From Eudromia elegans (Eukaryota; Chordata; Aves; Tinamiformes; Tinamidae), in assembly GCA_003342815.1 (NCBI GenBank), contig PTEX01000314.1, positions 482,244 to 546,243 on the forward strand: 64,000 nucleotides of DNA, given 5' to 3'. Under the pieces are notes generated by a model. That model worked only from the letters and a program-made list of their open reading frames with translations, was not told the DNA's origin and searched no databases. Below, piece after piece: positions 12,201-25,264 of the stretch. How positions within the stretch are numbered: the first letter of the stretch is position 1; every line of letters starts with the position of its first letter. Position numbers and translations under genes: made by a program.

Positions 12201-13914
12201 TCAGCTCATTTGAAAGTTTCTTATGTTAGGTTACAATATGATTCTGGACATTTGGATTGTAGCAATGTTTTTTTTTCTCCCAAAAGGATGAAGGTGGAAG
12301 AGGATCTCTACATTCACCTTTTCAGACAATCCATTACAAAATCAGAATCTACCAGAAGAAGAAAGTTACATAAACCTTTTATTACTAATAGCCTTCAAAA
12401 AGCTCTAGAGTTAGTTTCTGAGCTATGACTAAATTAAATGTGCAGCATTTTGATTTGTTTTCTTTTATGTATTTTTGACTTTGAGGTGATGATAATATGA
12501 ATTCTGGGAGTTCTGGCCAATTACGTTTCTTTATCAGAGGTCCACAGACCTTACTCCTTTAAGCATACTTTAGTGTAAAAATACACGCATAAATTTAAAT
12601 TTATATATATTCATACATATAAAGTAAAATGTATTTCAAGGATAAACACAGAGAAAAGACTTGTGACACTACGGGTTTGTTTCTATCCATCGAAGTAGTA
12701 GCTTTAAGTCATGAAGATTATTTTTGCTCCTTTATCTTTAAATTAGAAAGCATAGACGTTAAGGGTGAGGAAGCCTACATTTGCCTTGCCTCCTATGAAC
12801 TATGAGTACATCTTGCAGAAACTCAGATTATGTACATGAATCACCCCTTGAGAATTAACTTGATAGACTCAGGACAGGGTATTTTTATTGAGCTCATATC
12901 AAAAAACTGAATTTCCCAAATATGTTTTTTGAGCAGATCTTATGTTTGGAAAGAGGAGATGAAAGTGCTCAGTGCCACCAAGCTTTACCTTGAGAGACTG
13001 AATCCTGTCTTCAAGCTGCCCGCAGACTATGGGAAGCAACCTGTAGCTTGTCATCACTAAGTCTCACCAATGTAACTGCAAAAGACCAGAAGCAAAACAG
13101 GGCACTTTCTGTCAAGAATGGTACGCTTAATTTAATTTCAGTTTTTAAAATCTTGACTTGATAGTATCAGTCTGAAAATAAAATGAAAAAGTCCCCTCAC
13201 CCCAAATACATTACCCGTGTAAAAGGGGCTTTCATTTAATCAAGCCTTTCCTCGGATCACAGAGCTTGCTCTGTACGTGTTTGTCTATTTTTTTTTTCCC
13301 ATAACAGAGATAACGGCTCAGCAATAGTAACTTAGATTTATGCCTTTAGCTTTTTGGAAATCTTGGCCTTTGGGAAATGTCAGGATAAGCAAATTATTGA
13401 ATTTGTAAAAGGTCAGATATGGAATTAAATACATATATATATTTTTATGTATACATCGCTGGAATGGACTCTCCTGGCATGCCTTTTTTTTTTTTCCATC
13501 TGCTTAACTCTTTTATTATTCTTGGCATCACACCTCTAACTGTGATACTTTAATGCAATCTAGCACTAGAACTAAGAGCCTCCCTCCTGTTTTTTAATGT
13601 TTTTGTTCACATCTGTTTTTCAGAGTTAAATAATGCAAACTATTTACTGGAACACGGTCATAAATTACAAATGATAGGCCATGCTTATTTTTAAGCCCAA
13701 AGAACTGTGTAAGGTAAAATGCGTATTTCTAGTTCCGTATGAGATTAGTTCCTCTTTTAATCATAAGAATATGGTTGGGAATCCCTCACCACTCCAGCAC
13801 CCGAAGGTGTAGAAAGGTGGTACGTAGAAATGTGCTTGAACCAACACTTTGACTCTCAAAGCGATAAACATTTTGAAACAAACAAGCACACAAGCCAAAG
13901 AATGAAAGCAGGCA
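9232..13914. other. Gene-free sequence
   Basis: Contains two of the longest open frames outside repeats, at 10894-11334 (+, 146 codons) and 11964-12428 (+, 154 codons). Neither shows a recognisable domain, signal peptide or coding-like pattern, and frames of this length are expected by chance. No transposon is recognised. Confidence 0.5.
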
Positions 13915-13957
13915 TGGTAATGGTCTTTTCCCACCATAATGATCCTATGATTCTATA
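13915..13957 (+). mobile_element. Short CR1 3'-tail relic
   Basis: The phrase GGTCTTTTCCCACC followed by ATGATCCTATGATTCTAT matches the last 40 bases of many CR1 subfamilies (a GGTC..TTCCAACC block followed by tandem ATTCTATG octamers). Nothing recognisably CR1 lies upstream, so it is a severely 5'-truncated or eroded copy. Confidence 0.6.
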
Positions 13958-14138
13958 AAAATTCCTTTCTTCCAGCTGCTAGAAGAACAAGTCTTTCCCA
14001 CCTTTTAAGTGGACTGCAGGAACTGAGTTCCCTCAGAGGGAAACTAGGTGACATATGGGGTTCTTCCCTTCGAAGCTTCTTCAGAATAATACACTACCAA
14101 TTTGCATGCTAACAGTTAAGCAAATCAACCACATATCC

Positions 14139-14161
14139 TTTTTTTTTTTTTTTTTTTTTTT
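14139..14161. repeat. Poly(T) tract, 23 bases
   Basis: Uninterrupted T run followed by C- and T-rich sequence. On the minus strand it reads as poly(A), but no retrocopied sequence is recognised beside it. Confidence 0.9.
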
Positions 14162-15587
14162 CCCCACCTTTTTTTTCCCCTGTATCTTGTATTGAGCAGT
14201 CAGGTATTCACTGACTCCCTGACCGTAGCCTTAGCAGCAACATTCAGAAGCACCTTGTGTATTCCTTTAACAGAAAGCTTTTCTTATTAAAGTAAGAAAA
14301 ATTCACTACCTCTTGGGCATTGGAATGAATTGCAGTGTGCTCACAGTACAGGATGCATACCACATTTATAATTCTTTGAGTTTTTCCTGAATACATTTTT
14401 CAGTTTGCTTGCTAAGAGGGATGACTGCATTTAAAATGTGTTATCTGCTAGTGTTATCCTCCTCAAATTCACACAGACTCAGGCCTTTTAATAGAGAAGC
14501 AACCTTACCAACAAAACAATCTGGATCAGAAAATGCGAACTCCAGCAAGATGACTGAAAAAGGATGGTGTTCACAACAAATCCCTGTCCCTATCTTTTTA
14601 TTAGGTTTAGTCATTAAACAGATCCAATGAAAAATGACTTAACTGGTTCCCAGGTCCAAGCACATATACATGCTTCTTTCATCCACTGGGTTTCTCAACC
14701 TAAAATATGTTCAAAAGCCAATTCCATTACATTCTCTTCTTACGTCACACAGGGTAAACATGTTAAAATAATGGGAAAACCCTCAAAAAACATATTGTAA
14801 AAGAGCTGCTAATTGGTAATGCCTACTATAATGCACTTAAAAAGAAGCCTTCTGCTTCTTAATTCTATGCTTAAAAAGAAGCTGTAGTATTTGTGGTCAC
14901 CCTCCTGCCAGAGATGTAAAGGCTATTTGATTAGACCCGTCTGCTATGTTTTACCCTAGTGTCACCACAGCTGTCAGTCTAAGCAGTCATTCTAAACCAT
15001 ACCTGGAATTGTCAGTTACACAGGATCTAGAACTAGGGGAAAATAAGAAAAGAAAAAAGAGAAAAACAGGAAATCTTCGCTATATCGTCCTTACCTTGTT
15101 ACCATATCTTTGCAATGAGATTTTGTAGTTGACTGAAAATTTAAGAGACAATTACTCTCTCCAGCTTGCCTACTCCTCACAGTGTATTTGACCTAAAAGA
15201 ACTTGTCAGAAACAGCTGAACTTTCAAGTGGTCATGACACTGTTGTCCTGGCATCTGCCCTACCAAAAGCAGAATTTTTAGCTTCAGGAAATATGGCTAA
15301 AAATAATGGTCACAGTAATCTGTTAGAAATATAGGGCTACATTTTTTTTAAAAAAAAAAAAGTTTAATCAGGTGCTGGAGGGTTCTCAGCAAAGTTTTGT
15401 TTATAAAGCTCAGGCAAAAGCAATACAAAGAGTCCTGAGGTGCTGGAAGACCTCAAAGGAGAATCTGTGTGAACATGGACAGGCACAGGCTATGATCTAA
15501 ACTGTCTCTGCGTGCAGCACTGCAAGGTGTGGCTATACACAAACATGGCTTTATTCCATCTGTATAGCTTCGTCTTTATGCTGCCTG

Positions 15588-15621
15588 TAGCTGCTTATAG
15601 GATGCTTATAGATGCTTATAG
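15588..15621. repeat. Short tandem repeat, about 11 bp x 3
   Basis: Three successive units of the type (GA)TGCTTATAG. A minor local tandem duplication. Confidence 0.75.
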
Positions 15622-18211
15622 GCCCAACACCCTGTGCCCTTGCCTTCATGGCAAGGGAAAGGAGCTATCAGTCCTGCACTTTCTGCACTTGCTCCATTTG
15701 ATGATGAGACTTCTCCCACGTGGAAGCTGGCAACATAGACCAATGAAAAAAAAGGGGACTACTGGGGCAAAGTGATTGTGCCATGACCTTGAGAAACCAG
15801 CACCCACTTTTTCAGTATTATACTATGGGCATAACCACAATGCATCCCAGAGAATCCTCCATGCAAATCTGAGGGGAAATCAATGACCCATGACCAAATC
15901 TAGAAGTGTTTGCTTCATGTCTTTAAAAGATGCAACTCTTTCTCAAATAATAACCATGGGATAATGTACTGCCTAGACATCTGTAGACGGAAAGGTAATT
16001 GCTGAGGTATGTGAGACATGACTACTTAGAGTCTTAATATCGCTGTAACGTGACTTTCTTAGACAGTTTTAGTTGGGAAACTGAAATTTTGAGGCAATAG
16101 CTGCCAAGATGTCTTGATTCTTATACTACTAAAAATAAAATAATTCCAATGAAAATCAAATTTTCCACCCTCAATGATCCCTTTTCTTCCCTTTGCATAC
16201 TCCAACTCCCATCCTCCTATGTTTACATCCACTTGTATTCTCCTTTTCTTATCATCACAAAGCCCACTGCTTTTCCCCTCCCTTTCAATCCACTCACTGT
16301 TCCCCCTCCTTATAAAAGGCCACTGTTCATTACAGCTGACTACCTTTCTTTTGCTTTCTAGCATCTTCCTGCCTGTTAAGGGAGCATGTGGGCTACTTGT
16401 CTCTCAGCAATTCTCTACCTTCTTGCTCCTCCCAAAGGAGTAACGGGAGACAAGGAAATGATCTGGTTCTTCAGAAGCTGAACTATTGTGATGCCTTGCA
16501 AGCATTACTTTTTTCTCCCAAAATGAATCTAAGGAAACCAAAAATAGAAATAAATTTTAAAAATAGGCAGGAACTCTTACTAAGACAACTACTGGAGTAT
16601 GCCCAGCGGTAATAGCAAGGTGGTTTACTTGGGTGAAACAGCGAATCCAAACTGCTTCTAAAAATTCTGATTTATTCAAGTTTGGTGTAGTTATAATCTT
16701 AGATTATATGAAACAAGATACCAGCTTTCCAAAGGAATACATTTGCAGCTACTGACAAAGTTAATATATACTTACTGCTTCATTGAGCCAGGGTCATGCA
16801 AAGTGTCAGTCCCTGATCTTGGATTTCAATCTTTCTTTCACCAAAGCCAGTCACTAGTTCAGTGTAATACCTTCTGAGATGCTATGGGCTGGGGAAGCTC
16901 AGCACTGCTTTACTGGCTGAGAGGGCTGAAAATTAAATACTTTCTCTTCAGAGAAATGCATGTTACACATCTGGCTGCAAAACTGCCTGACAAGTATTTA
17001 TATTCTTTTCATCGGCAAAAGAAATGTTCTAATAGTGGCTTTGAGGGTTGTTAAATGTGTAACTGGCATCACCACGCTTTAAACACCATGGGAGTACCTG
17101 TTACTGTGATCACTGACAGCCAAATATACACAATGGGATACACAAAGTATCCCATTTCACTTCGGAAAAGCATATTTTGGAGAACAGCTGGAAGCAGGGA
17201 GGTCAGGAATAGTGGAGAAGAGTCAGTGATAGACTAATAGGACTAAGTGAATTATTTTCCTCTTAAAACAACAGGATGGCTAGTGGGGATGCTCTCTGCA
17301 TTAGTAAGGTCTACATTATTTGTGAATACACCCATGCTTTGTCAGCCAAAGGAAGGCTTGTAACTGCTGAGTAAATGTTTTTCGGCACACATAGCAGCAG
17401 AGTTCCATTGGCTTGACTTATTGATTACCTCCAAGAAGGAAGCAAAAAAGAAAGAAAGAATGGGATGAACTTCTACTGCCTTCGGCTATGAATAAAATGA
17501 CTTCTCCCCTCACCTGCTACCAATTTTTGGCAGAGGAATCAACTCCTTAGCCTTTGCTATTATTGAAGCTCTTTTCTTATACATACTTTTTCTCCTACTT
17601 CCTCCAAACACACAATGAAAAGCTGAAAAAATGAGGGCACCTCTTTCCAGGAGGTTTATGCAATTGCCGTATGTGACTTAAATGTTGGCAGGACATTTAA
17701 ATACAGATGTAAATGACCTAACCTCTATTACAATGCAGGAAGAATATCAGAAGTGGCTGTTTTGCTCAGTTAGCTTTTTCTGTTGGCCATTTCTTTAAAG
17801 ATAAAGAACAATTAATGCTCTTTAATTAATGCCCAATTAATGTTGCTTCATGTTGGAATTATTTTGTCATTACATGACGTGTGTGACTTCTGTCTCATAA
17901 AGTAACTAGATGCAATTCTTTCTTTCCAGTAAGCTTTCCATATATATCATATATAGCCACATTTCACCATTCACATCAGCTCACTTGGCATGATTTAAGC
18001 AAAAATCATAATCAAAAGAACAAAGCATAAACACTAAAGCCTTCTTTAAATAAAATTAATTTCGCTATACTGCCTTTAACAGATTGATTTTCAAAACAAT
18101 TCTTCAGTGGACCATAAAATCTTAAAAATGTAGAAATAATACTGGAAAGAGGATGCCACAGTCCATATCTAAGTCCAAGCTTAAAAGTTAAATGCTGGCA
18201 GACGTCACAGC

Positions 18212-19248
18212 TAGGCCGCTCTCCATCATCTTTCAAAGGTCCTGAAGAATGGAGGAGGTGCTGGAGGACTGGAAGAAAGCCAATGTCACCCCGGTCTTCA
18301 AAAAAGGCAAGAAGGAGGACCTGGGCAACTATAGGCTACAGACTCGCTCAGCAAGTTTGCTGATGATACAAAATTGGGAGGAGTAGCTGATAGCCCTGAG
18401 GGCCGCGCTGCCATTCAGAGGGACCTGGACAGACTGGACAACCGGGCGATGAGAAACCTCATGAAGTTCAACAAGGGCAAGTGTAGGATCCTGCACCTGA
18501 GGAGGAAAAACTTAGAAACTCGTACAGGTTGGGGACCGATCTTCTGGAGAGCAGCTCTGCAGAGAGGGACCTGGGTGTCATGGTGGACGACAAGGTGACC
18601 GTGAGGCAGCAGTGTGCCCTCGTTGCCAAGAAGGCCAATGGGATCTTGGGGTGCATTGAACAGAGCGTCTCCAGCAGGTCAAAGGAGATGATCATCCCAC
18701 TCTACACAGCCCTGGTGAGGCCGCACCTTGAGTACTGTGTGCAGTTCTGGGCTCCCCAGTACAAGAGGGACGTGGAGCTGCTAGAGAGAGTCCAATGCAG
18801 GGCTACAAAGATGATTAAGGGCCTGGAATATCTACCCTATGAGGAAAGGCTGAGAGAGCTGGGCCTGTTCAGTCTTGAAGAAGAGACGGCTGAGAGGTGA
18901 CCTGTTCAGCGTCTATAAGTACCTCAAGGGAGGGAGTGAGGAGGATGGGGTCAGCCTCTTTTCAGTGGTGGCCAGTGATAGGACTAGAAGAAGCAGCCAC
19001 AAATTGAGGCACCAAAAGTTCCACAGGAACTTGAGGAAGAATTTCTTAACGGTGAGGGTGACAGAGCCCTGGAACAGGCTGCCCAGAGAGGTGGTGGAGT
19101 CTCCTTCTCTGGAGATCTTCAAAACCCGCCTGGACATCACCCTGTGCCACGTGCTCTAGGGGACCCTGCGTGTGCAGGGGGGTTGGACTAGATGACCTCT
19201 ACAGGTCCCTTCCAACCCTAGCCTTTCTATGATTCTATGATTCTATGA
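18212..19248 (+). mobile_element. CR1 LINE, 5'-truncated with internal deletion
   Basis: This is the 3' part of a chicken-repeat-1 LINE. It opens in the ORF2 reverse-transcriptase region (text equivalent to PLSIIFQRS, then [17 protein letters not shown]). At about 18340 it jumps straight to the stretch that normally surrounds the FADD catalytic box, so roughly 400 bp covering the RT palm is missing compared with the CR1 copies at 27.5, 44 and 54 kb. The rest runs through the conserved ORF2 C-terminus ([20 protein letters not shown]) and the 3' UTR into two to three ATTCTATG-type octamers at 19228-19248. The long readable frames after the deletion suggest it is one of the younger copies here. 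Typical CR1 insertions lack target-site duplications, and none is seen. Confidence 0.95.
18529..19159 (+). pseudogene. CR1 ORF2 C-terminal remnant
   Basis: Two overlapping frames (18529-18900 and 18875-19159) together cover the C-terminal part of the CR1 ORF2 polyprotein beyond the RT catalytic centre. Recognisable stretches are [25 protein letters not shown], then NFLTVRVTEPWNRLPREVVE. One frameshift near 18880 separates them. ORF2 encodes the endonuclease and reverse transcriptase that copy the element. This copy lacks the endonuclease and palm, so it cannot encode a functional enzyme. Confidence 0.88.
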
Positions 19249-20078
19249 ATATTTAAGAGCCTTAAAGAATGGTGAAGCAGTTTAATTGATTCCAGCCGCA
19301 TTAACAGTTGCAAAAATCTTTGGGCATTTGCTAGGGAGTGGATCAACTGTGAGCAATTTATTTTTTATTCTCCCACTCACAGGTGATAGAGATTAACTTG
19401 ACTACTTCAAATGGATTTTAGATTATTTTAGAGTGCTAAATTTTAGAGTCCTGTTTGAAGATAGTTATTATGTGTCAACAGGTTAATGTTTGTGCAGCAG
19501 GTCATTCAGAAGTGGGAGGAAATTCTGAGCACATACTCAGAGCACTGGATGTGTTATTAATGGAACCAGTAACACAGAGAAGAAACTCCAAGTGCTTTTC
19601 TTCCACCCAGTTCTCTCCTCCCTTTCTTCTACACCCTTAACTATCTGGTATGACATTAGACATTGCTCTCTGGAAACAAAGGAATATCTGCTTCAGCCCT
19701 GTTCGGGTCAGTACTTCCAGCTCTGAAGTGATTCTACAAGAAATCAAACACTGCTGTCACAGACTTCAATGCATAATGATTATAGCCACAAAAAAGGCTC
19801 ACTAATGACAAAGTCTAGTTAGTAGCAGAAGCACCTGCCCTTGCTCATAAAAGAACACCACTTCAGAGTCAGAATTGGGCACTATCCTATGGAGCCAATG
19901 AATCCTGGTGTGCTTCCCAGAATAGCTTCTAGCTAGGAAACAGCATAGAATATAGTGTGCCTGTAAGAGTCCTTCTTGGAGATCCAAATATTAGTGGAAA
20001 CAATTTTCCTGGTAATCTTCACAAGTCTGACAGTGCTGTTGATTTTCCTCCTAGCTTTTCTTCTTTCAAAGAGGTGCT

Positions 20079-20173
20079 AAAAGTCACAAGTCAGCCTTCC
20101 AGAGCAACATTGCTGTGCCCATCTGATTGGGTCTGCATTATTTGCTTGCAAAAGCAGACCATATAAACAGATC
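20079..20173 (+). repeat. Direct repeat, copy 1
   Basis: Starts AAAAGTCACAAG and ends AACAGATC. The first 59 bases match copy 2 (20573-20656) with about five mismatches. The last third is looser, and copy 1 is about 10 bases longer. The repeat does not resemble a transposon end I know. Confidence 0.8.
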
Positions 20174-20572
20174 AAATCAGATACATGAGCAGCGATGTAC
20201 CATACAACAGTTTTTGCACTGCAGTCTGACCATCAAGATTTTGCCAGCTTTAGTGGAGTGAGTCATTGAAACTCTCTTCCTGACTTGATAAAACAAAGAC
20301 TCTGCAAACATCTCTGCAGATATTTTGAATCACATCTCAGTGTAGCAAGTTCAATTTTGATCAAATGACCTACAATATCTTTGACATCTATTCAACATAT
20401 TGCTGTCATTAACATTAGCTTTCTTTCAGCTTTTAGTGGGTATGTAGCAAGACCACTCAGAGCTGCACTTCTTCCCATTGGCTGAATGGGAAGGAGTAAG
20501 ACAAACTGCACACACAGCCCTTAGAGGAAACAAGTATTCAAAGTTACTGTCCTTATTGATGGTAACAGGAAG

Positions 20573-20656
20573 AAAAGTCACAAGCCAGCCTTCCAGAGCC
20601 ACACTGCTGTGCCCAGATGATTGGGTCTGGACAAGAGCAACACAATTAAACAGATC
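20573..20656 (+). repeat. Direct repeat, copy 2
   Basis: Second copy of the segment at 20079-20173, about 490 bp downstream in the same orientation. Confidence 0.8.
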
Positions 20657-22201
20657 CAGTTTCCTTGCTAGGCAGTCACAAAGTAAAAACACAGTTAACT
20701 GAGTGATTTCTCACAACTTATTATTTTTCTAGGGAACCTCTGAACCTTTCTGGGTTTCTCTAGCCTATAGTCTGAGGGATCTTCACCTAGAGCATAGGTG
20801 ATGGGTGCTCAGAGGAACCTGCACTGCAGGCAGAGGACTGAGCAGGCACCATACATGTTTGATCTGGTCTTTCACAGGATGGCAGCAAAAGCCTTGTCGT
20901 TGCAAGCTGCATATGTCAAGCTGCTTATGGAGAAAAAACATCCCTTCTCCACCCGATTCTTACTCCACCAGATGTAACATGGTAAGGACATACTCAAACA
21001 GGAACACATGCAAGTCTCTCTGTGGGCCCCCATCCCACAATTTGAGAGCCACTTTTGCCAAGTCCTCATCTATGAGAGAACTTAAAGACCACTAGGGAGC
21101 AGGAAGTAGATAATTTCAACAATATCAGCAAAACTGAACTGTGCCACTGTTTTTTTCCAACAATGATTGCTTTAAAATTCATGTAGAATATAAGATTTGT
21201 ATCTAACAATTATATATGTGCAAACATTCTTAACATCTCCTTTTACAAATCTTGTTTGTATGTGCACCAGAAGACTATTAAAAAGAAGAAATTAAAAGTA
21301 CTCTGTAAGCAAACACAAATGAGAATCAGAAGGGGACATTTTAGACATTGTCATCACAGAAGCAAAAGCTATATTAAGCACATTTCATCATAGGTGCTGA
21401 AAGTCAAAACTTTCCGTAATGAAAACCAGAGCAAAAAAACCACGAATGATATCCAGCCCCTCCCTACTATGCTGTTCAGAAAACCTCATCCCACTGGGGA
21501 GACGGTAATTTTGCAAACAGACATGGTCACTAGGAGGAAATTAGACATATATCATACCCCAGAGGTTCAGAAACTCACGCATGCCCTCCTCACGCCTTCC
21601 CCCTCCCCACAGCGCAGGTCAGCTGTGTAAGTTGACAGCAAAAACATTCCTGTTCTGCAGAAACCATTGGAAGGATGCCAGAGCTGTACTTAGATTTCTT
21701 GTCTCTTTCCCTTATCTTAGCACCAACACGGGTATGCATTAGCTATCTGCCTGGATTCTCAGATTTGGGCTTTTCTCTATTCTTTTTGCCCATTCTAGCC
21801 TCTGCATTGAAGGAACAGTGAAATAAAACGATTCCCCACAAACTCCCAGAGTCCAATGGAAATCTTAGAGGAAAAAAAAACCCAACTTGGGGCATTCTTA
21901 TTAGCAGCAGAAGAGTTTATCTTGACTATAACTGCATACCATTCCGTAGTACCCTGAGCTGCATGAACTATGCACAATGATTTCCAGACTCATAAATATT
22001 CTGCAATGTGTAAAAATATCTCTGTGAGGATTGCAGATGTCCTTCCCAAACCCTGGAGGACCACACCCAGAAAATTAGCTAATTGTCTAGCTAATTGACG
22101 CTGAGGGCTTCACAACAAATTTTAAAATATGAAAAAGTTCTCAAACCAACTGCTGCACAATTGCTCCTCACAGCCTAAAAATCACCTATGCCTAGTCACA
22201 G

Positions 22202-22295
22202 CTGATTACATCCATGCTTTCGCACTACTGGACAAACCAGGTATTGCAGCTCCTGATGCTTGGAGTGATTACACTCCAGCAAGAGATGTAATCAG
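22202..22295. repeat. Nested inverted repeats, three-stem fold
   Basis: An 11-bp perfect outer stem (CTGATTACATC at 22202-22212 with GATGTAATCAG at 22285-22295) encloses two smaller hairpins. One is at 22226-22243 (TACTGG...CCAGGTA, one bulge). The other is at 22261-22278 (TGGAGTG-ATTA-CACTCCA, 7-bp perfect arms). As a single strand the segment could form a three-way junction. It may be a decayed foldback element or chance; no tRNA-like conserved bases are present. Confidence 0.6.
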
Positions 22296-23235
22296 TTACA
22301 ACAACATTTCTGATCATGACAGACAGAAGTGCTCTAAACATAGTACATGATTTATTTGCACTGTTTTCTAATTTAGCCACTGACACAAGTTAGTCTCTCT
22401 CCCTGAATATCAAGGGTATATTGCGACTTGGAAATTAACCAAGAGAAACCTAGAGAAAGCAATTTTAATTTCAAGAACTTTTTGTAAAAAGGAAAAAAAA
22501 GAGAGAAAACAAACAAATAAGCAAAAACTACAGTGACAATTATGTCCCTATTCGCTACTTCGCTATTCATTCCAGTTATCAACGGAGTACTGCTAATATA
22601 CGACATTAGAGACTCCCAGTGTCTAGTACCACTGTGCTCCTACCTAGACATACAAAACACCTCAGGTGTTGTTCGTCCTTAATCATCTACTTTGTAAGTA
22701 GTGGTTTGTAAGTTTGCTGTGGACTTCGTTGATTAGCAGTTTTCATGAGGAAATGGCAGTTCTTGAGGGAGAGAAGGGACTGCATGTATAGTTTTGGTAT
22801 ATATATATGTAATCAATGCATATTTTTCTTTAAAGCATGGTTCCTTCAGCCCTGAAATCCCAAAAATAAATCCCCCTTTCTAACTAAGCACAGTGGTAGG
22901 CACATTTAAAATGTACATTTGCCATATACTTATCTATCTACCAATACATAAAAACTGGAACATCTGAATAATTCAGCCCAAGTTTGAGTTCTGAAAAGTT
23001 GTTTCAAACAAAAGATAAATAACGAACTGTTTGAAAAATGACATATCACATGTTTATAACCTTTTAGGCAATCTCAGTCATTTTATCTGGTGTGTGAAGT
23101 TTTGGCTTTCGTAGGGTTTTATCACATTTCAACAGTTAAAATATAATACCAGAAAAATGTTAGTAATTGCTGCAGGAACCTGTGTTAGTTAAGTACTACA
23201 CACATTATTACATCAGTAGACTATTCTGCTGATAT

Positions 23236-23259
23236 TAATAGACATTCTAATGTCTATTA
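23236..23259. repeat. Perfect palindrome, 11-bp arms, 2-base loop
   Basis: TAATAGACATT at 23236-23246, spacer CT, then its exact reverse complement at 23249-23259. Confidence 0.85.
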
Positions 23260-25264
23260 GTTCTTCCTCCAAGGAGAGAAGTAAAAATGATTAAATAAAA
23301 AAAATGGCCCAAAAAAACCCCCCTGTTTCTTCAAGACAAGTCTATTGGCAGTAAAATAAGTAAAAGGATTGTCAGATCCCCAGTTACATATAACAGTAAA
23401 AAAAAAAGATTTTGTGGAAGACTGAACTGATTCAATTTATTTCATTCTAGTTTAATTTTAAAACATTTTTTATACTTCTGTTTTGTTTTAATTACAACTT
23501 AATATATAATTGAGGAGCTTGGAAAAATGAGGGGGCGATAATTTCTATTGATGGGAAACCAAATCTACTTTTTTCTCTCTTGCTGAGGGGAATATCAAGC
23601 TATTTGGTTTTCACCGAAATTTGGAACAGAGCCAGGTTTTGGAACTTCAGTCTCATTCACGGAGAAGAACTTCTGTTATCCATAAAGTACTAATATCTGA
23701 TGAGGAAACACATGTAGTCCGTAGCGGTTCACACACAGGCTTTCTCTTTCTCAGAAATATTGAAATCTAAGAAGGTGCATCAGGAAATAACAGATATGTT
23801 GCATTTTAGACCCATTAGTTCAGGTCAGTGTTCTGTGTCTGAGGACAGTAACCTCTGTTTGACTAAAAGTGCCCTTCTTAATCTTGACTCAGACCCAGAC
23901 AAGCCACTGTGGACCCTAGTGGCATCTGTCTTTGCAGACCCACTGAGGACTGGTCTCTTATCCCAGGAACCTCTGTGTTGCCGCATATACACAGGTACTT
24001 GTCTCTCCTATCACGTTTGAGAACACTTTTTTTTAATTGCCAAGTTCACTCTTTTTCATATTTTTTTCCTTTTTATACAATGAATCACACACAAACTTAA
24101 TTTTGAGAGCTCCTAAATTAAATGCACAGTTCATAGATCTTCAAACCCTGACAAAGCAATTGAAGGCAGCCTGACAAAATTAAAGACACATAGCAAAGGT
24201 GTAATAAAAACACAGAACCCTCTGTGCAAACGTACTTTTGAATACACAAAGCATTCTAGAAGAAAGATAAACTGATTTCCTAATATCTGATGATATTTTC
24301 TATTTCTTAGGGGGTTTTTTATTCCACAAACAGACTTAAATCTCCTCTTTGAACACCAATGGGACCAATCTGCAAGCAGCTCTGACTTGCAGTTCACATG
24401 TGGCAGCAATGGAGAGGCATATACTTTCCAGAAAGCCTTATTAGTTCTGTATAGGTATACAGAACATACCGCAAGGGATGTTAACAGGCTCTAACTAACA
24501 GCATTTAATTTGGCCTCATAATACCCCTTAAGCCCAAGATTAGGTGCCTCTAGTAAAATCCGTATCACCCTGACTCCAGACACGCAAAGCATTGTTTTCA
24601 GAGATGCCAAGCATTTAATGAAGTTGAGACAAATAATTTCAGAGCTAGTGTCCTGGGACCTAAATGACTCGGATGTTTTGCATCCTGTTTAACCAAGGAT
24701 GCAAAGCAAAATCAAAGGCAGATTCATGGAGTCCTAGGCCATGGAGGGTAAGCTTGGTATCTGACATTGCATACTGAATGATATGCTCCGTTTCTTACCT
24801 ACAGGGACCAAAGTATGGGGCCTGAAGTAGCTGTTTTGGTTACTTACTCAACATTGCCCTCTTAGGGCCAAGGGTTCTGCAGTATTCTTTACTATTGACC
24901 TAAGGGCCATCCTTTTGACGGAATGATAAGGATACCTAGATTGTCATTGTGGGAGTACTACATATTCACTTTTATTTTGTTTTATTTTATTTTTAGTTAG
25001 GAGGAGTAGGTTGCATTTTTGGTCTTTGAACCAAAAATGTCCACCTCTGCAAGGTAAACTTTCTGAACTCCAGAATCCCAGAACATCTGATAAATCCAAC
25101 CTGAATGGTCCAGACTGCACCAGCGTCTTACCTGAATTAAGAATGCTCAGTCACAAACCAGATAAATTAACAAGTCCTACACTACTTTGATTAAAATCTG
25201 GCTAAGAAGAAATTTCAAGAGCCAACTAGAAATAGAAGTATGAGTCAGAGCTATGTAAGAGGAG

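Larger units (their letters stand above)
13958..18211. other. Gene-free sequence with simple repeats
   Basis: No recognisable gene. Holds a 23-base T run, a short three-unit repeat near 15.6 kb and purine-rich patches near 15.05 kb. Open frames are all short. Confidence 0.55.

Noticed and set aside
11964..12428. 154-codon plus-strand open frame
   Set aside because: Longest frame outside repeats, but there is no family resemblance, no nearby promoter or splice pattern I can defend, and the length is within chance expectation.
14139..14180. Poly(A) tail of an antisense processed pseudogene
   Set aside because: No coding or transcript-like sequence is recognisable beside the T run, and no target duplication was found.
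22202..22295. tRNA gene
   Set aside because: The three-stem fold lacks tRNA hallmarks (no TTCGANNC-like T-loop, no A/B box sequence, wrong stem lengths).
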